Shown here: positions 44,283 to 52,190 of the stretch, piece by piece
How positions within the stretch are numbered: position 1 is the first letter of the stretch
Layout of the letters: every line of letters begins with the position of its first letter
DNA from: JALZAQ01 sp038253885
Lineage (GTDB): Bacteria > Gemmatimonadota > Gemmatimonadetes > Gemmatimonadales > Gemmatimonadaceae
NCBI GenBank assembly: GCA_038253885.1
Contig: JBBSGP010000012.1
Location: 1-64,000, forward strand
DNA: 64,000 nucleotides
Direction of reading: 5' to 3'
Made by a program: the position numbers and the translations under genes
The notes under the pieces: generated by a model
Databases searched by the model: none
Told to the model about the DNA's origin: nothing
The model's input: the letters and a program-made list of their open reading frames with translations, nothing else

Positions 44283-44915
44283 CTACGCACTGCGAGCGAT
44301 GAGAAAGCGGCAGCTCGGCGGTCCCGATCGCATGCAGCTCTCCGTGACGGGAGCCCCGGACATCTCGGACACGAGGCTCTCGATGGCCCGACAAACGGAC
44401 GGGTGTCCCTCTATCGCCTCGCCCAACGGACACCCGTGTCCCCGGATCTCGAGAACGTCCGGGCGCTCCTGAACCTCGACCAATCCTCCCAACTCGCTCA
44501 GCAACTCGGCGGCGAGCCGGACACGCGTCGCCAGGTCTGCTGACGCGAATGCGCTCCTGCTCGCCAAACGGCGACCCGTCGAGCGCATGAGCTCGTCCAT
44601 CTCGGTGCGCCCCATCTTTTCGCCCATCTCGTCGAGCAGGCTGAGCAATAGCGGGCGATAGGCGCGTGACAGGCTGGCGTGCGCCGCCGGGGACAGCTCA
44701 TAGGTCACGGCGGGTTTGCCGCCCGTGCGTCGCTGCCCGGCCGGTCTCGCGATCCCGTCTGTCTCGAGCGTCAGCAGCTGCGCCCGCACCGCATTGTCGG
44801 TGAGTTCGAGCGCGACCGCGATATCGTCGACCGTGAGCCGCTCGCGCCGCAGAAGGCCGACGATACGACCTCGGGTGCTACCAAAGAACTTCCGATTCCA
44901 CGCGCCGAGTGTCAT
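44283..44915 (-). CDS. HTH transcriptional regulator with Fe-S-type cysteine cluster (SufR-like)
   Basis: 210 residues. The N-terminus (about 15-55) is a winged helix: GRIVGLLRRERLTVDDIAVA then LTDNAVRAQLLTLETDG, with the wing after ARPAGQRRTGGKP. The C-terminus carries four cysteines at about 162, 175, 194 and 202 (C-x12-C-x18-C-x7-C) in GCPLGEAIEGHPSVC and ESCMRSGPPSC, like the cluster-binding part of SufR-type regulators, which sense iron-sulfur or redox state. It is divergent from a DUF4142 gene, and a 7-bp palindrome lies between them over both putative -35 elements, so autoregulation and control of the neighbour are likely (inference). Confidence 0.82.
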   Translation of the reverse strand: MTLGAWNRKFFGSTRGRIVGLLRRERLTVDDIAVALELTDNAVRAQLLTLETDGIARPAGQRRTGGKPAVTYELSPAAHASLSRAYRPLLLSLLDEMGEKMGRTEMDELMRSTGRRLASRSAFASADLATRVRLAAELLSELGGLVEVQERPDVLEIRGHGCPLGEAIEGHPSVCRAIESLVSEMSGAPVTESCMRSGPPSCRFLIARSA

Positions 44916-44968
44916 TGCGTTCCGTCACCATCGGGGATGACGTGGAAACTGCGTCCTTTCCCCACTAT

Positions 44969-44986
44969 GTCAAGAGAAATCTTGAC
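44969..44986. promoter_or_regulatory. Palindrome, likely operator of the divergent regulator
   Basis: GTCAAGA (44969-44975), spacer GAAA, TCTTGAC (44980-44986): a perfect inverted repeat. Its right arm contains most of the plus-strand -35 TTGACT, and its left arm contains most of the minus-strand TTGACA (44968-44973). A dimer bound here would block both promoters. Confidence 0.6.
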
Positions 44987-45011
44987 TAGCCCTTCGGTCA
45001 CAAGGTATACT
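44982..45011 (+). promoter_or_regulatory. Sigma-70-type promoter of the second DUF4142 gene
   Basis: -35 TTGACT (44982-44987), 18-base spacer, -10 TATACT (45006-45011): the best match to consensus in the window. Transcription would start near 45018, leaving a leader of about 47 bases with a GAGGAGG ribosome binding site. Confidence 0.75.
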
Positions 45012-45064
45012 CCTCGAGGCCAAGAGCCTGAAACAGATCGACCTAACCAATCGAGGAGGCATCA

Positions 45065-45649
45065 ATGAAAATCCTCCTGATCTCGGCGGCGGCGCTCGCG
45101 CTCGGGGGCACGCTCTCCGTCTCCACCGGACCGGCGACGTCCGCCTCTCCACCGCCAGTGCTCGGCACGTCGGTCTTCAGTCCGTCGAAGGCGATCGACG
45201 ACCCGACCATCGTCGCGATCTTCGATTGGGCCAACAGCGCGGAATTTGAGACGAGTGGCATGGGCGCGGCGCGGGCGCACGACAAGGATGTCAGGGCGCT
45301 CGCTCGGCAACTCGTCCGCGACCACCGTGCCGTGCAGAAGCAGGGACGTGCGCTGGCGAAGAAGCTCCACGTCAAGGTTCCGCATCTGGCCAACAAGGAC
45401 AATCCACTCTACGAGCAGCACGTCGCGACCCTGAAGGCGCTGCGACATGCCAAGAAGGGCGCCGACTTCGATCGAGTGTATCTGCAACACGAGGTGGACT
45501 ATCACAAGGCCGTGATCGACGCCGTGACAAACCAGTTCCTCCCAGCGATCCAGAACGCCGAGCTCAAGGACTTCGTCACGAAAGTCGCGCCCGCCTTCAA
45601 GGCGCACCAGGATGCCGCGCAGAACCTTCTCGACAAGATGAAGAGCTGA
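45065..45649 (+). CDS. DUF4142 protein, exported
   Basis: 194 residues with a Sec signal peptide (LLISAAALALGGTLSVS). The mature part is the DUF4142 four-helix bundle: AIFDWANSAEFETSGMG, ALARQLVRDHRAVQKQGRAL and YLQHEVDYHKAVIDAV. His residues paired with acidic ones recur as in ferritin-like folds, but metal binding is not proven for the family. It has a strong promoter with a palindromic operator, a GAGGAGG ribosome binding site and a strong hairpin after the stop, so it is a separately regulated single gene. Unlike the copy at 14335 it is not a lipoprotein. The SufR-like regulator next door suggests redox or stress control. Confidence 0.9.
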   Translation: MKILLISAAALALGGTLSVSTGPATSASPPPVLGTSVFSPSKAIDDPTIVAIFDWANSAEFETSGMGAARAHDKDVRALARQLVRDHRAVQKQGRALAKKLHVKVPHLANKDNPLYEQHVATLKALRHAKKGADFDRVYLQHEVDYHKAVIDAVTNQFLPAIQNAELKDFVTKVAPAFKAHQDAAQNLLDKMKS

Positions 45650-45668
45650 CCGAGAGGGCTCTCTCGCG

Positions 45669-45713
45669 GATGGCGACGGGGTCGCGGCGCAAGCTGCGAC
45701 CCCGCTTGCCATC
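45669..45713 (+). terminator. Strong hairpin with GCAA tetraloop after the DUF4142 gene
   Basis: GGGGTCGCGGC (45678-45688), loop GCAA, GCTGCGACCCC (45693-45703): eleven pairs with one G-T, on a GNRA loop; outer arms GATGGC (45669-45674) and GCCATC (45708-45713) can extend it. It begins 19 bases after the stop and has no T-tract, like the hairpin at 1974. Confidence 0.55.
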
Positions 45714-45748
45714 GGGGGCCTGCCGATGCATCCGGAGCTGTTGCATCG

Positions 45749-45754
45749 TATTTT
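45749..45754 (+). promoter_or_regulatory. Candidate -10 box (TATTTT) for pdxH
   Basis: TATTTT ends 6 bases before the pdxH ATG (45761), which would give a leaderless message. No clear -35. Confidence 0.35.
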
Positions 45755-45760
45755 GCCGGG

Positions 45761-46342
45761 ATGGATCCACTCGAGCTTTTTCATCAGTGGTTTGCCAGAG
45801 CGCGGGCCGTCGACCGGTCACTGCTGCCGGAGCCCACCGCGATGGCGCTGGCCACCACGGATAGCGACGGCCGGCCGGGCGTCCGTATGGTGCTGCTCAA
45901 GGACGCGGATGCGCGCGGATTCGTCTTCTACACGAACACCGAGAGCCGCAAGGGCCGCGAGTTGCTGGCCAACCCCCATGCGGCGCTGTGCTTCCATTGG
46001 CAGCCGCTGGAGCTCCAGATACGGATCGAGGGAGACGCGGTGCGGGTGAGCGATGCGGAAGCGGATGAGTATTTTGCTACCCGCCCCCGCGTGAGCCAGC
46101 TCGGCGCGTGGGCATCGGCGCAGAGCCGCGCCATGGCACAGGATGAAGATCTGGAGGAGCGGCTACACGAGATGGAGCGCCGCTTCGAGGGGGCGCCCGT
46201 GCCGCGACCGGCGTACTGGTCGGGGTACCGGGTGTCGCCCGTGCTACTCGAGTTCTGGCGCAATCGGCCGTTCCGGCTTCACGATCGGCAGCTCTTCGAG
46301 CGCACCGGAGACGGGTGGCGCGTCTCTCGGCTGTACCCCTGA
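45761..46342 (+). CDS. pdxH: Pyridoxamine 5'-phosphate oxidase
   Basis: 193 residues. Starts in the conserved core PLELFHQWFARA, then ATTDSDGRPGVRMVLLKDAD and FVFYTNTESRKGRELLANP (FMN site), LCFHWQPLELQIRIEG, RPRVSQLGAWASAQS and the C-terminal FWRNRPFRLHDR...RVSRLYP, all matching PdxH. The enzyme oxidises pyridoxamine or pyridoxine phosphate to PLP with FMN and oxygen, in the cytoplasm. No ribosome binding site precedes the ATG, but a -10-like TATTTT does. The PLP enzyme SpeA follows after 53 bases. Confidence 0.96.
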   Translation: MDPLELFHQWFARARAVDRSLLPEPTAMALATTDSDGRPGVRMVLLKDADARGFVFYTNTESRKGRELLANPHAALCFHWQPLELQIRIEGDAVRVSDAEADEYFATRPRVSQLGAWASAQSRAMAQDEDLEERLHEMERRFEGAPVPRPAYWSGYRVSPVLLEFWRNRPFRLHDRQLFERTGDGWRVSRLYP

Positions 46343-46380
46343 TCGCCGGCGTGGGTCTAGGCCCTCGCCAGCGCCCCCTC

Positions 46381-46386
46381 TAAGAT
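46381..46386 (+). promoter_or_regulatory. Candidate -10 box (TAAGAT) for speA
   Basis: TAAGAT then TCGCGCATC and the speA ATG, nine bases later: a probable leaderless start. No clear -35. Confidence 0.35.
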
Positions 46387-46395
46387 TCGCGCATC

Positions 46396-48345
46396 ATGGC
46401 CACTCATCTCGCGCCGAACGATTCCGTCACCGCGGACACCACTCCCGCCTGGACGATCGAGGATTCCCGTCTCCTCTACAACCTCGAGGGTTGGGGGATC
46501 GGATACTTCGACGTCAACGACCGGGGTCACGTCGTCGTACGTCCCGACAAGGCAAACGTCAAACGCGAGCTCGATCTCTACGAGCTCGTACGCGATCTCG
46601 AGGAGCAGGGCGTGGGGCTGCCCATGTTGCTCCGCTTCTCCGACATCCTGCGGTCGCGAATCGAGTCGCTGAACGGCCGGTTCACCCACGCCATAGAGGA
46701 GTTCGAGTACAAAGGGGGCTACACCCTCGTGTACCCGATCAAGGTCAACCAGCAGCGACACGTCGTGGAGGAGATCGTCCAGTTCGGGGCGCCGTTCGGA
46801 GTGGGGCTCGAGTGCGGCAGCAAGCCGGAGCTGCAGGCCGTGCTCGCCCTCACGGAATCCACAAACCACATGATCGTCTGCAATGGCTACAAGGACGAGG
46901 AGTTCATGCGCCTCGCCCTGATGGGTCAGAAGCTCGGTCACCAGGTCTTCATCGTGCTCGAGCAGGTGAGCGAGCTCGACGTGCTCCTTCGCGTGGCCGA
47001 GGAGATGGGCGTGGAGCCGACTGCCGGGGTACGCATCAAGCTGGCGTCAGAGGGTTATGGTCGGTGGGCAGAGAGCGGCGGGGAGAAATCCAAGTTCGGC
47101 CTCAGCGCGAGCGAGCTCGTTCGCACGATCGACAAGCTGAAGGCGCTCGGGCGGCTCGGGATCCTGAAGCTGATTCATTTCCACCTGGGCTCGCAGATCA
47201 CGGATATCCGCTTCATCAAGGCGGGACTCCAGGAGGTGGCGCGGTTCTACGCCGAGCTACGCGCCATGGGGGTCGACATCACGCATGTCGACGTCGGCGG
47301 CGGCCTCGGCGTGGACTACGACGGTTCCGGATCGACTGTCACGGCGAGCGTCAACTACTCCGTGCAGGAGTACGCCAACGACGTGATCTACACTCTGTCC
47401 GAGGCGTGCCGCGAGGGGGAGCTGCCGATGCCTCACGTGATCTCGGAGTCGGGGCGGGCGTTGACGGCGCACCATGCCATGCTTCTTCTCAACGTCATCG
47501 ACGTCGAATCCCAACAGGACATCGCGCTTCCCGACCTGACCGATGACGACCACGTCATCCTGCACGAGCTCAAGGAGGGATTCAGCTCCATCTCCAGCCG
47601 CAGCGTGCGCGAAGTCTACCACGACGCGACGTTCGCGAAGGAGCGCGCCCAGTCGCTCTTCAATAGCGGAGTCCTGACGCTGCGCGGCCGGGCGCTCGCC
47701 GAGCAGCTGTACATGGCGACGATCAACCGCGTCGCCAAGCTGGCGCAGAGGGACCGGGAGGAATACGAGGACATCATCGAGGACCTCGAGGCCCGCCTCA
47801 TCGATCGCTACTTCTGTAACTTCAGCATCTTCCAGTCGCTGCCCGATAGCTGGGCCATCGACCAGATCTTTCCGATCGTGCCGATCCATCGTCTGGACGA
47901 GGAGCCGGTTCGGCACGGAACGATTCAGGACGTCACCTGCGACTCCGATGGGAAAATCGATCGCTTCGCCGGCGGTAAGCACGGTCGGCCGAGCCTCGAG
48001 CTTCATCCATTTCACGAGGGCCAGCCCTACATCCTCGGGATATTCCTGTCAGGCGCATACCAGGAGATCCTCGGGGACCTGCACAACCTGTTCGGAGATA
48101 CCAACGCGGTGCACGTGCGACTCTCGCCCAATGGCTACGAGGTGACCGATCTCGTGCACGGCGACACGGTGACCGAGGTGCTGAACTATGTGCAGTTCCG
48201 GGCTTCCGACCTCCTGGCCGTCTTCCGCCGCAAGGTGACGGCGGCCAAATCGCTGAGCCGGCAAGAAGCGAACACCTTCATCGCCGACTATGTGGCCGGA
48301 CTCGAGGGCTACACATATCTCGAAGGCGACGCATCGTCTGCGTGA
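46396..48345 (+). CDS. speA: Biosynthetic arginine decarboxylase
   Basis: 649 residues, the usual SpeA length (fold type III, PLP). The PLP lysine lies in LVYPIKVNQQRHVVEEI at about 116; LIHFHLGSQITDIRFIK, THVDVGGGLGVDYDGS and HVISESGRALTAHHA are typical. It converts arginine to agmatine, the first step of polyamine synthesis. No agmatinase or agmatine deiminase gene is in the window, so the pathway is completed elsewhere. It follows pdxH, which supplies its cofactor, but appears to have its own -10 element. Confidence 0.97.
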   Translation: MATHLAPNDSVTADTTPAWTIEDSRLLYNLEGWGIGYFDVNDRGHVVVRPDKANVKRELDLYELVRDLEEQGVGLPMLLRFSDILRSRIESLNGRFTHAIEEFEYKGGYTLVYPIKVNQQRHVVEEIVQFGAPFGVGLECGSKPELQAVLALTESTNHMIVCNGYKDEEFMRLALMGQKLGHQVFIVLEQVSELDVLLRVAEEMGVEPTAGVRIKLASEGYGRWAESGGEKSKFGLSASELVRTIDKLKALGRLGILKLIHFHLGSQITDIRFIKAGLQEVARFYAELRAMGVDITHVDVGGGLGVDYDGSGSTVTASVNYSVQEYANDVIYTLSEACREGELPMPHVISESGRALTAHHAMLLLNVIDVESQQDIALPDLTDDDHVILHELKEGFSSISSRSVREVYHDATFAKERAQSLFNSGVLTLRGRALAEQLYMATINRVAKLAQRDREEYEDIIEDLEARLIDRYFCNFSIFQSLPDSWAIDQIFPIVPIHRLDEEPVRHGTIQDVTCDSDGKIDRFAGGKHGRPSLELHPFHEGQPYILGIFLSGAYQEILGDLHNLFGDTNAVHVRLSPNGYEVTDLVHGDTVTEVLNYVQFRASDLLAVFRRKVTAAKSLSRQEANTFIADYVAGLEGYTYLEGDASSA

Positions 48346-48396
48346 TGTCATCCTCCAGCGCGACGATCGCTCAGCTCGCCGGCGCCTGATTCACTC

Positions 48397-49448
48397 GTGA
48401 ACCGGGCCGACGTTCCGGCGCTCATCGCCGTCATCGCCGCGACCCTACTCGCCACTCGGCTCCTCGGTGCGCTGGCGCAGCGCGCCAATCAACCGGCTGT
48501 TCTCGGCGAGCTCCTCGCGGGCGTCATTCTGGGGGCATCCGCGCTGGGCGTTCTTTCACCCGCCGATCCCGTGATCCGCGCCTTCTCGGAGATCGGTGTC
48601 CTCATCCTGCTGTTCGAGATCGGACTGCGAACCGACCTCGTCTCTCTGCGTGCCGCTGGTTCGGCTGCCCTCGCTGTGGCTCTTGCCGGCTCCTTCGGGT
48701 CGGTGGCTGTCGGTTTCGCGGCCGCTCGGCTGGCGGGTGTCGGCTCGATCCCAGCCCTCATCTGTGGCGCATCGCTCGCGGCAACTTCCGTGGGCATCTC
48801 CGTCCGGCTGCTCTCCGATCTCCGCATTCTCGATCGTCCAGAGGGACAGATCGTGCTGGGCGCGGCGGTTCTCGATGACATCGTTGGCCTGATCATCCTG
48901 TCGGTGGTCACGGCCTGGTCGCGCTTGCCCTCGCGCTGGCGATGGCCTGGCTTGCCGACCGCGCCGGATCGGCGATGCTCATCGGGGCGTTCGCCGCCGG
49001 AGTCGTGCTGCATCCCGCTATCGAGCGCCCGGCGATCGAGCGGGCCGCCACCCCCATCGGCCATTTCTTTGTGCCCTTCTTCTTCGCATCGGTCGGCGCG
49101 GAGGTGAATCTCCGCTCGTTCGGCGATCCTCGTATCGCGCTGATGGCCGGTCTGCTCATCGCCGTGGCCGTGCTCGCGAAGATCGGGGCGGGCTACGCAC
49201 CCTGGTGGTTTCGAGGCAACAAGGCGCTCATTGGCATGGCCATGATTCCTCACGGCGAGGTGGGGCTGATCTTCGCGCAGATGGGCCTGCGCACCGGAGC
49301 ACTCACCCGGGGGCTCTTCAGCGCGATCGCGTTGATGGTCGTGGCGACCACGCTCATCGCGCCGCTCCTGATCAGCCGGCAAGCACGGCGCGACGCACCC
49401 ACCTCACGAGCGCAGGGAGAGGGAGGGATCGAAGAGCTGGTGACCTGA
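48397..49448 (+). pseudogene. Cation:proton antiporter (CPA2/KefB-like), internally deleted and frameshifted
   Basis: The first frame starts at a GTG (48397) and gives the first five or six helices of an Na+(K+)/H+ exchanger: NQPAVLGELLAGVILG, LILLFEIGLRTDL and ICGASLAATSVGISVRLLSD, up to LDDIVGLIILSVVT. It then runs out of frame. The rest of the transporter (AMAWLADRAGSAMLIGAFAAG, FFVPFFFASVGAEVNLRSF, ALIGMAMIPHGEVGLIFAQM) continues in another frame from about 48910 to 49448. The joined length is about 350 residues against the usual 390 or so, and the stretch of about 40 residues that usually follows ILSVV is missing. So there is one internal deletion plus a frame change: probably non-functional unless it is an assembly fault. 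Confidence 0.75.
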
Positions 49449-49450
49449 AG

Positions 49451-49469
49451 CGCGCGGTCAGCCCGCGCG
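49451..49469. terminator. GC hairpin between convergent antiporter and superoxide dismutase genes
   Basis: CGCGCGG (49451-49457), loop TCAGC, CCGCGCG (49463-49469): seven perfect pairs in the 26-base gap between two convergent stops. No T-tract on either side; a shared terminator is plausible. Confidence 0.4.
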
Positions 49470-49474
49470 GCCGC

Positions 49475-50083
49475 TCAGCGTCCGAACCGCTTCTGAACCT
49501 CGGCCCAGTTGACCACGTTCCACCAGGCGGTGACGTAGTCGGGTCGTCGATTCTGATACTTGAGGTAGTAGGCGTGTTCCCAGACGTCGAGTCCGAGAAT
49601 CGGCGCCGGTTTTCCGTCCATCAAGGGGTTGTCCTGATTGGGCGTGCTCGTGATCGACAGCTTGCCCCCGTCGTTCATCAGCCACACCCACCCCGAGCCG
49701 AAGCGCGCCGCCGCCGCCTTGCCCCATTCTTCCTTGAACTTGGCGAGATCTCCAAAGCTCTTCGCGATCGCATCGCCGAGAGAGCCGCCCGGGCCGCCGG
49801 ACGCCGAGCCAGGCGACATGATCTCCCAGAACATGCTGTGATTCCAGTGGCCGCCGCCGTTGTTCCGGACGGCCGTACGCACTGCCTCGGGAGCGCTCCC
49901 GATCCCGCGCATCAGATCGTCGAGACTCTTGTTGGCGAGCTCGGGGGCCTTTTCGATCGCAGCGTTCAGGTTGGTGACGTAGGTCTGGTGGTGCTTGCCG
50001 TGATGAATCTCCATCGTCTTCGCGTCGATGTGTGGCTCGAGGGCTCCGACGTCGAACGGCAATGGCGGAAGCGTGAAGGCCAT
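49475..50083 (-). CDS. sodA: Superoxide dismutase (Mn/Fe type)
   Basis: 202 residues from the ATG at 50083, which has a perfect GGAGGAG ribosome binding site; the longer frame from 50137 is not needed. Metal ligands: His27 in MEIHHGKHHQTY, His in GGGHWNHSMFW, and Asp and His in LGLDVWEHAYYLKYQNRR. TPNQDNPLMDG is nearer to the Mn-type or cambialistic enzymes than to pure Fe-type ones. It has no signal peptide, so it protects the cytoplasm from superoxide. It ends 26 bases from the convergent antiporter gene; the DedA gene lies upstream on the same strand with 63 bases between. Confidence 0.95.
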   Translation of the reverse strand: MAFTLPPLPFDVGALEPHIDAKTMEIHHGKHHQTYVTNLNAAIEKAPELANKSLDDLMRGIGSAPEAVRTAVRNNGGGHWNHSMFWEIMSPGSASGGPGGSLGDAIAKSFGDLAKFKEEWGKAAAARFGSGWVWLMNDGGKLSITSTPNQDNPLMDGKPAPILGLDVWEHAYYLKYQNRRPDYVTAWWNVVNWAEVQKRFGR

Positions 50084-50146
50084 GTCTCCTCCAGGAGAGT
50101 CGTAGGGTGCGTGGGGCGAGGAACCTCCCCACTGCACATCCAGTGC

Positions 50147-50794
50147 TCAAGCGGTGTCGGCGGTTCCCTGTAATCGGCGTCGCCCGCGAAACCAGCCGAT
50201 GATGCCGGGCAGGATGGAGAGAAAGATCACGATCAGGATCACCGGCTCGATGTGCGCTGCCACGCCGGGAATCGTTCGCCCCAGCACGTAGCCGGTGAGC
50301 AGCATGCCCCAGATCCAGACCAGCGCGCCGAACACGTTGAAGAGGATGAAGTCGCGGTATGGCATCGCGGCGACGCCAGCGACGACGGGAGCGAACGTCC
50401 GGATGATTGGCATGAATTGAGCTAGCACGATAGTCTTGCGACCGTGCCGCTCGTAGAAGTCGTGTGCCCGGAGGAGATGCTTTCGATTGAAGAGAAGGGA
50501 GCTCTCGCGCGTGAAGATTCGCGGTCCGGTGGCGCGTCCGATCGTGTAGCCGAGGGAGTTGCCGCAGATGGCCGCGACCCAGAGCAGGCCGCCGAGAGCA
50601 TACACGTTGAGGCCAATTTCCGGTTGCGAAGCGAGAAGTCCCGCCGTCACAAGAAGCGAGTCCCCGGGCAGGAAGAAGCCGACCAGCAAGCCGGTCTCAC
50701 TGAAGACGATCGCCGCCAGGGCGACGTAGCCGCCCCAGCGGATGAGCTCGGGCAGATTTCGAAGACGGTGAAGGAACTCCAGCAGCGAGTGCAT
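50147..50794 (-). CDS. DedA-family membrane protein
   Basis: About 215 residues, taking the ATG at 50794 that starts the conserved MHSLLEFLHRL; in-frame ATGs at 50836 and 50860 would add a non-conserved tail. Family signatures: FFLPGDSLLVTAG, GNSLGYTIGRATG, then FYERHGRKTIVLAQFMPIIR with the functional arginine, and a C-terminal membrane hairpin followed by a basic tail. DedA proteins are inner-membrane flippases for undecaprenyl phosphate or phospholipids in several bacteria. It may share a transcript with sodA downstream. It is divergent from a small membrane protein gene. Confidence 0.9.
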   Translation of the reverse strand: MHSLLEFLHRLRNLPELIRWGGYVALAAIVFSETGLLVGFFLPGDSLLVTAGLLASQPEIGLNVYALGGLLWVAAICGNSLGYTIGRATGPRIFTRESSLLFNRKHLLRAHDFYERHGRKTIVLAQFMPIIRTFAPVVAGVAAMPYRDFILFNVFGALVWIWGMLLTGYVLGRTIPGVAAHIEPVILIVIFLSILPGIIGWFRGRRRLQGTADTA

Positions 50795-50909
50795 GCAGGC
50801 TCGTGGATGAGAGTGAGTGCTCCGGTGCCTGAACATCGGCGGTCGTGAGGCATCGGTCAACCGAGATGGCCCCGTCTGCGACCAAGGCGGCGATGGAGGG
50901 GAGAATCAG

Positions 50910-51350
50910 ATGACAGGAGCCCAGGAGACACGCGGCGTACTAGGACTCTCGCCCGAGTCCGAGGCCATCGCCAACAAGCGTCGGTCGGGTGAGCAGGCGT
51001 CGCAGGTGCGCGCCGCCGACCTGGAACCGTACGCCGGACTGCGCTATCTGTCGAAGCTGTTCCGATTGATGGCGCTCATCCTGCTCGTTCTGCTTGCAGC
51101 CGAAGTGGCGACCGGGCTGAGCTCTCAAGGACTGGGGGCGGCGTGGACGCTGATCGCCGAAGCGGGCCGCCTTCTCGTTCTTGCTGGCGTGCTCTGGGGG
51201 GTGGGCGACCTGGCTGTCCTATTGATCGACGTCGGCCACGATGTGCGAGCCACCCGCATCCTGCTCGGACGCCACGGGCCGCGACCCGCGCCGTCACCGG
51301 GTACTGATGCTTCTCAGCCGGCCTCTCGGGAGGGAGACGCCCCGCGATGA
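50910..51350 (+). CDS. Small membrane protein of unknown function
   Basis: 146 residues from the ATG at 50910, which has GGAGGGGAG before it; the frame open from 50817 overlaps the DedA start and is less likely. A polar N-terminus of about 45 residues is followed by two hydrophobic helices (LMALILLVLLAAEVA and LLVLAGVLWGVGDLAVLLIDV) and a Pro/Ser-rich tail. I do not recognise the family. Its TGA overlaps the ATG of the DUF488 gene (ATGA), so the two are co-translated. Confidence 0.7.
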   Translation: MTGAQETRGVLGLSPESEAIANKRRSGEQASQVRAADLEPYAGLRYLSKLFRLMALILLVLLAAEVATGLSSQGLGAAWTLIAEAGRLLVLAGVLWGVGDLAVLLIDVGHDVRATRILLGRHGPRPAPSPGTDASQPASREGDAPR

Positions 51351-51901
51351 GCATCTACACCGTCGGCCACTCCACCCGGCCGATCGACGACTTCCTGGCG
51401 CTTCTGGCTCGTGACGGCGTTCGACAGATCGCGGACGTACGGCTTCTGCCAGGCTCTCGGCGTCACCCGCAGTACGATCGCGAGTCCTTGGCGGCAGCGT
51501 TGTTGGCGCAGGGAATCGGCTACGTTCATTGCCCATCACTCGGCGGGCGGCGAAAGCCGCGTGCCGACTCCGAAAACAGCGGTTGGCGCAATGCGAGCTT
51601 TCGCGGCTACGCCGATCATATGGAAACGGACGAATTCCGGTCTGCCCTGGACGATCTCCGCGAGCTCGCGCGGCGCAGAGCGACTGCGGTCATGTGCGCC
51701 GAAGCCGTGCCGTGGCGCTGCCACCGGACCCTGATCGCCGATGCGCTGATCGTCCTCGGAGAGGACGTGCGTCACATCCTCGATGGAGGCACCCGGCCAG
51801 CGACGCTGACCTCCTTCGCGGAGATCGACGGCGGCCGGGTACGATATCCAGTGCAGCGAGCTGCCTTTACGGCGCCGCCCGATTTGTTCGGCGTGCGCTG
51901 A
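51347..51901 (+). CDS. DUF488 family protein
   Basis: 184 residues. It has the DUF488 pattern: TVGHSTRPIDDFLALL at the N-terminus, ADVRLLPGSRRHPQY, LGGRRKP, and MCAEAVPWRCHRTLIADAL with the conserved Cys and CHR. The family is cytosolic and uncharacterised; the Cys-x-Glu and CHR sites suggest a catalytic or redox role. It is coupled to the membrane protein before it by an ATGA overlap. Confidence 0.88.
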   Translation: MSIYTVGHSTRPIDDFLALLARDGVRQIADVRLLPGSRRHPQYDRESLAAALLAQGIGYVHCPSLGGRRKPRADSENSGWRNASFRGYADHMETDEFRSALDDLRELARRRATAVMCAEAVPWRCHRTLIADALIVLGEDVRHILDGGTRPATLTSFAEIDGGRVRYPVQRAAFTAPPDLFGVR

Positions 51902-51970
51902 GCGGCCGATTGGTACGCAAGTTGCCCTTCGGTGAGTGGGGGTAGTCCGAACCTTCAGCGGAGGTCTCGT

Positions 51971-52120
51971 ATGATCTGGACGCTTGCGGTAGTTCTGTTC
52001 ATCCTCTGGCTGCTCGGCTTCACGGTGTTCCACCTCGGCGCCATAGTCCACCTGCTGCTGGTGCTTGCGGTGATCGTCATCCTGTGGCGTGTTATCACCG
52101 GACAGCGCCCGGTAGTGTAG
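51971..52120 (+). CDS. Lmo0937-family small membrane protein
   Basis: 49 residues from the ATG at 51971, with GGAGGT 6 bases before it. Nearly all hydrophobic: MIWTLAVVLFILWLLGF then HLGAIVHLLLVLAVIVIL, ending in WRVITGQRPVV. This is the pattern of the short lmo0937/DUF5670 proteins, which have two membrane helices and no known function. A textbook terminator follows. Confidence 0.85.
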   Translation: MIWTLAVVLFILWLLGFTVFHLGAIVHLLLVLAVIVILWRVITGQRPVV

Positions 52121-52143
52121 CGGCGGAATCGAGGGTAATGATA

Positions 52144-52173
52144 GGGGCGGCCAACATGGCCGCCCCTTTTTTT
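52144..52173 (+). terminator. Rho-independent terminator after the small membrane protein
   Basis: GGGGCGGCC (52144-52152), loop AACAT, GGCCGCCCC (52158-52166), then seven T (52167-52173). The clearest classical terminator in the window; it closes the 50.9-52.1 kb set. Confidence 0.92.
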
Positions 52174-52178
52174 GGCGC

Positions 52179-52184
52179 TAGCTT
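52179..52184 (+). promoter_or_regulatory. Candidate -10 box (TAGCTT) for the alpha-mannosidase
   Basis: TAGCTT then AGCAGA and the ATG at 52191, six bases later, immediately after the terminator. There is no room for a leader or ribosome binding site, so a leaderless transcript is likely. Confidence 0.35.
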
Positions 52185-52190
52185 AGCAGA

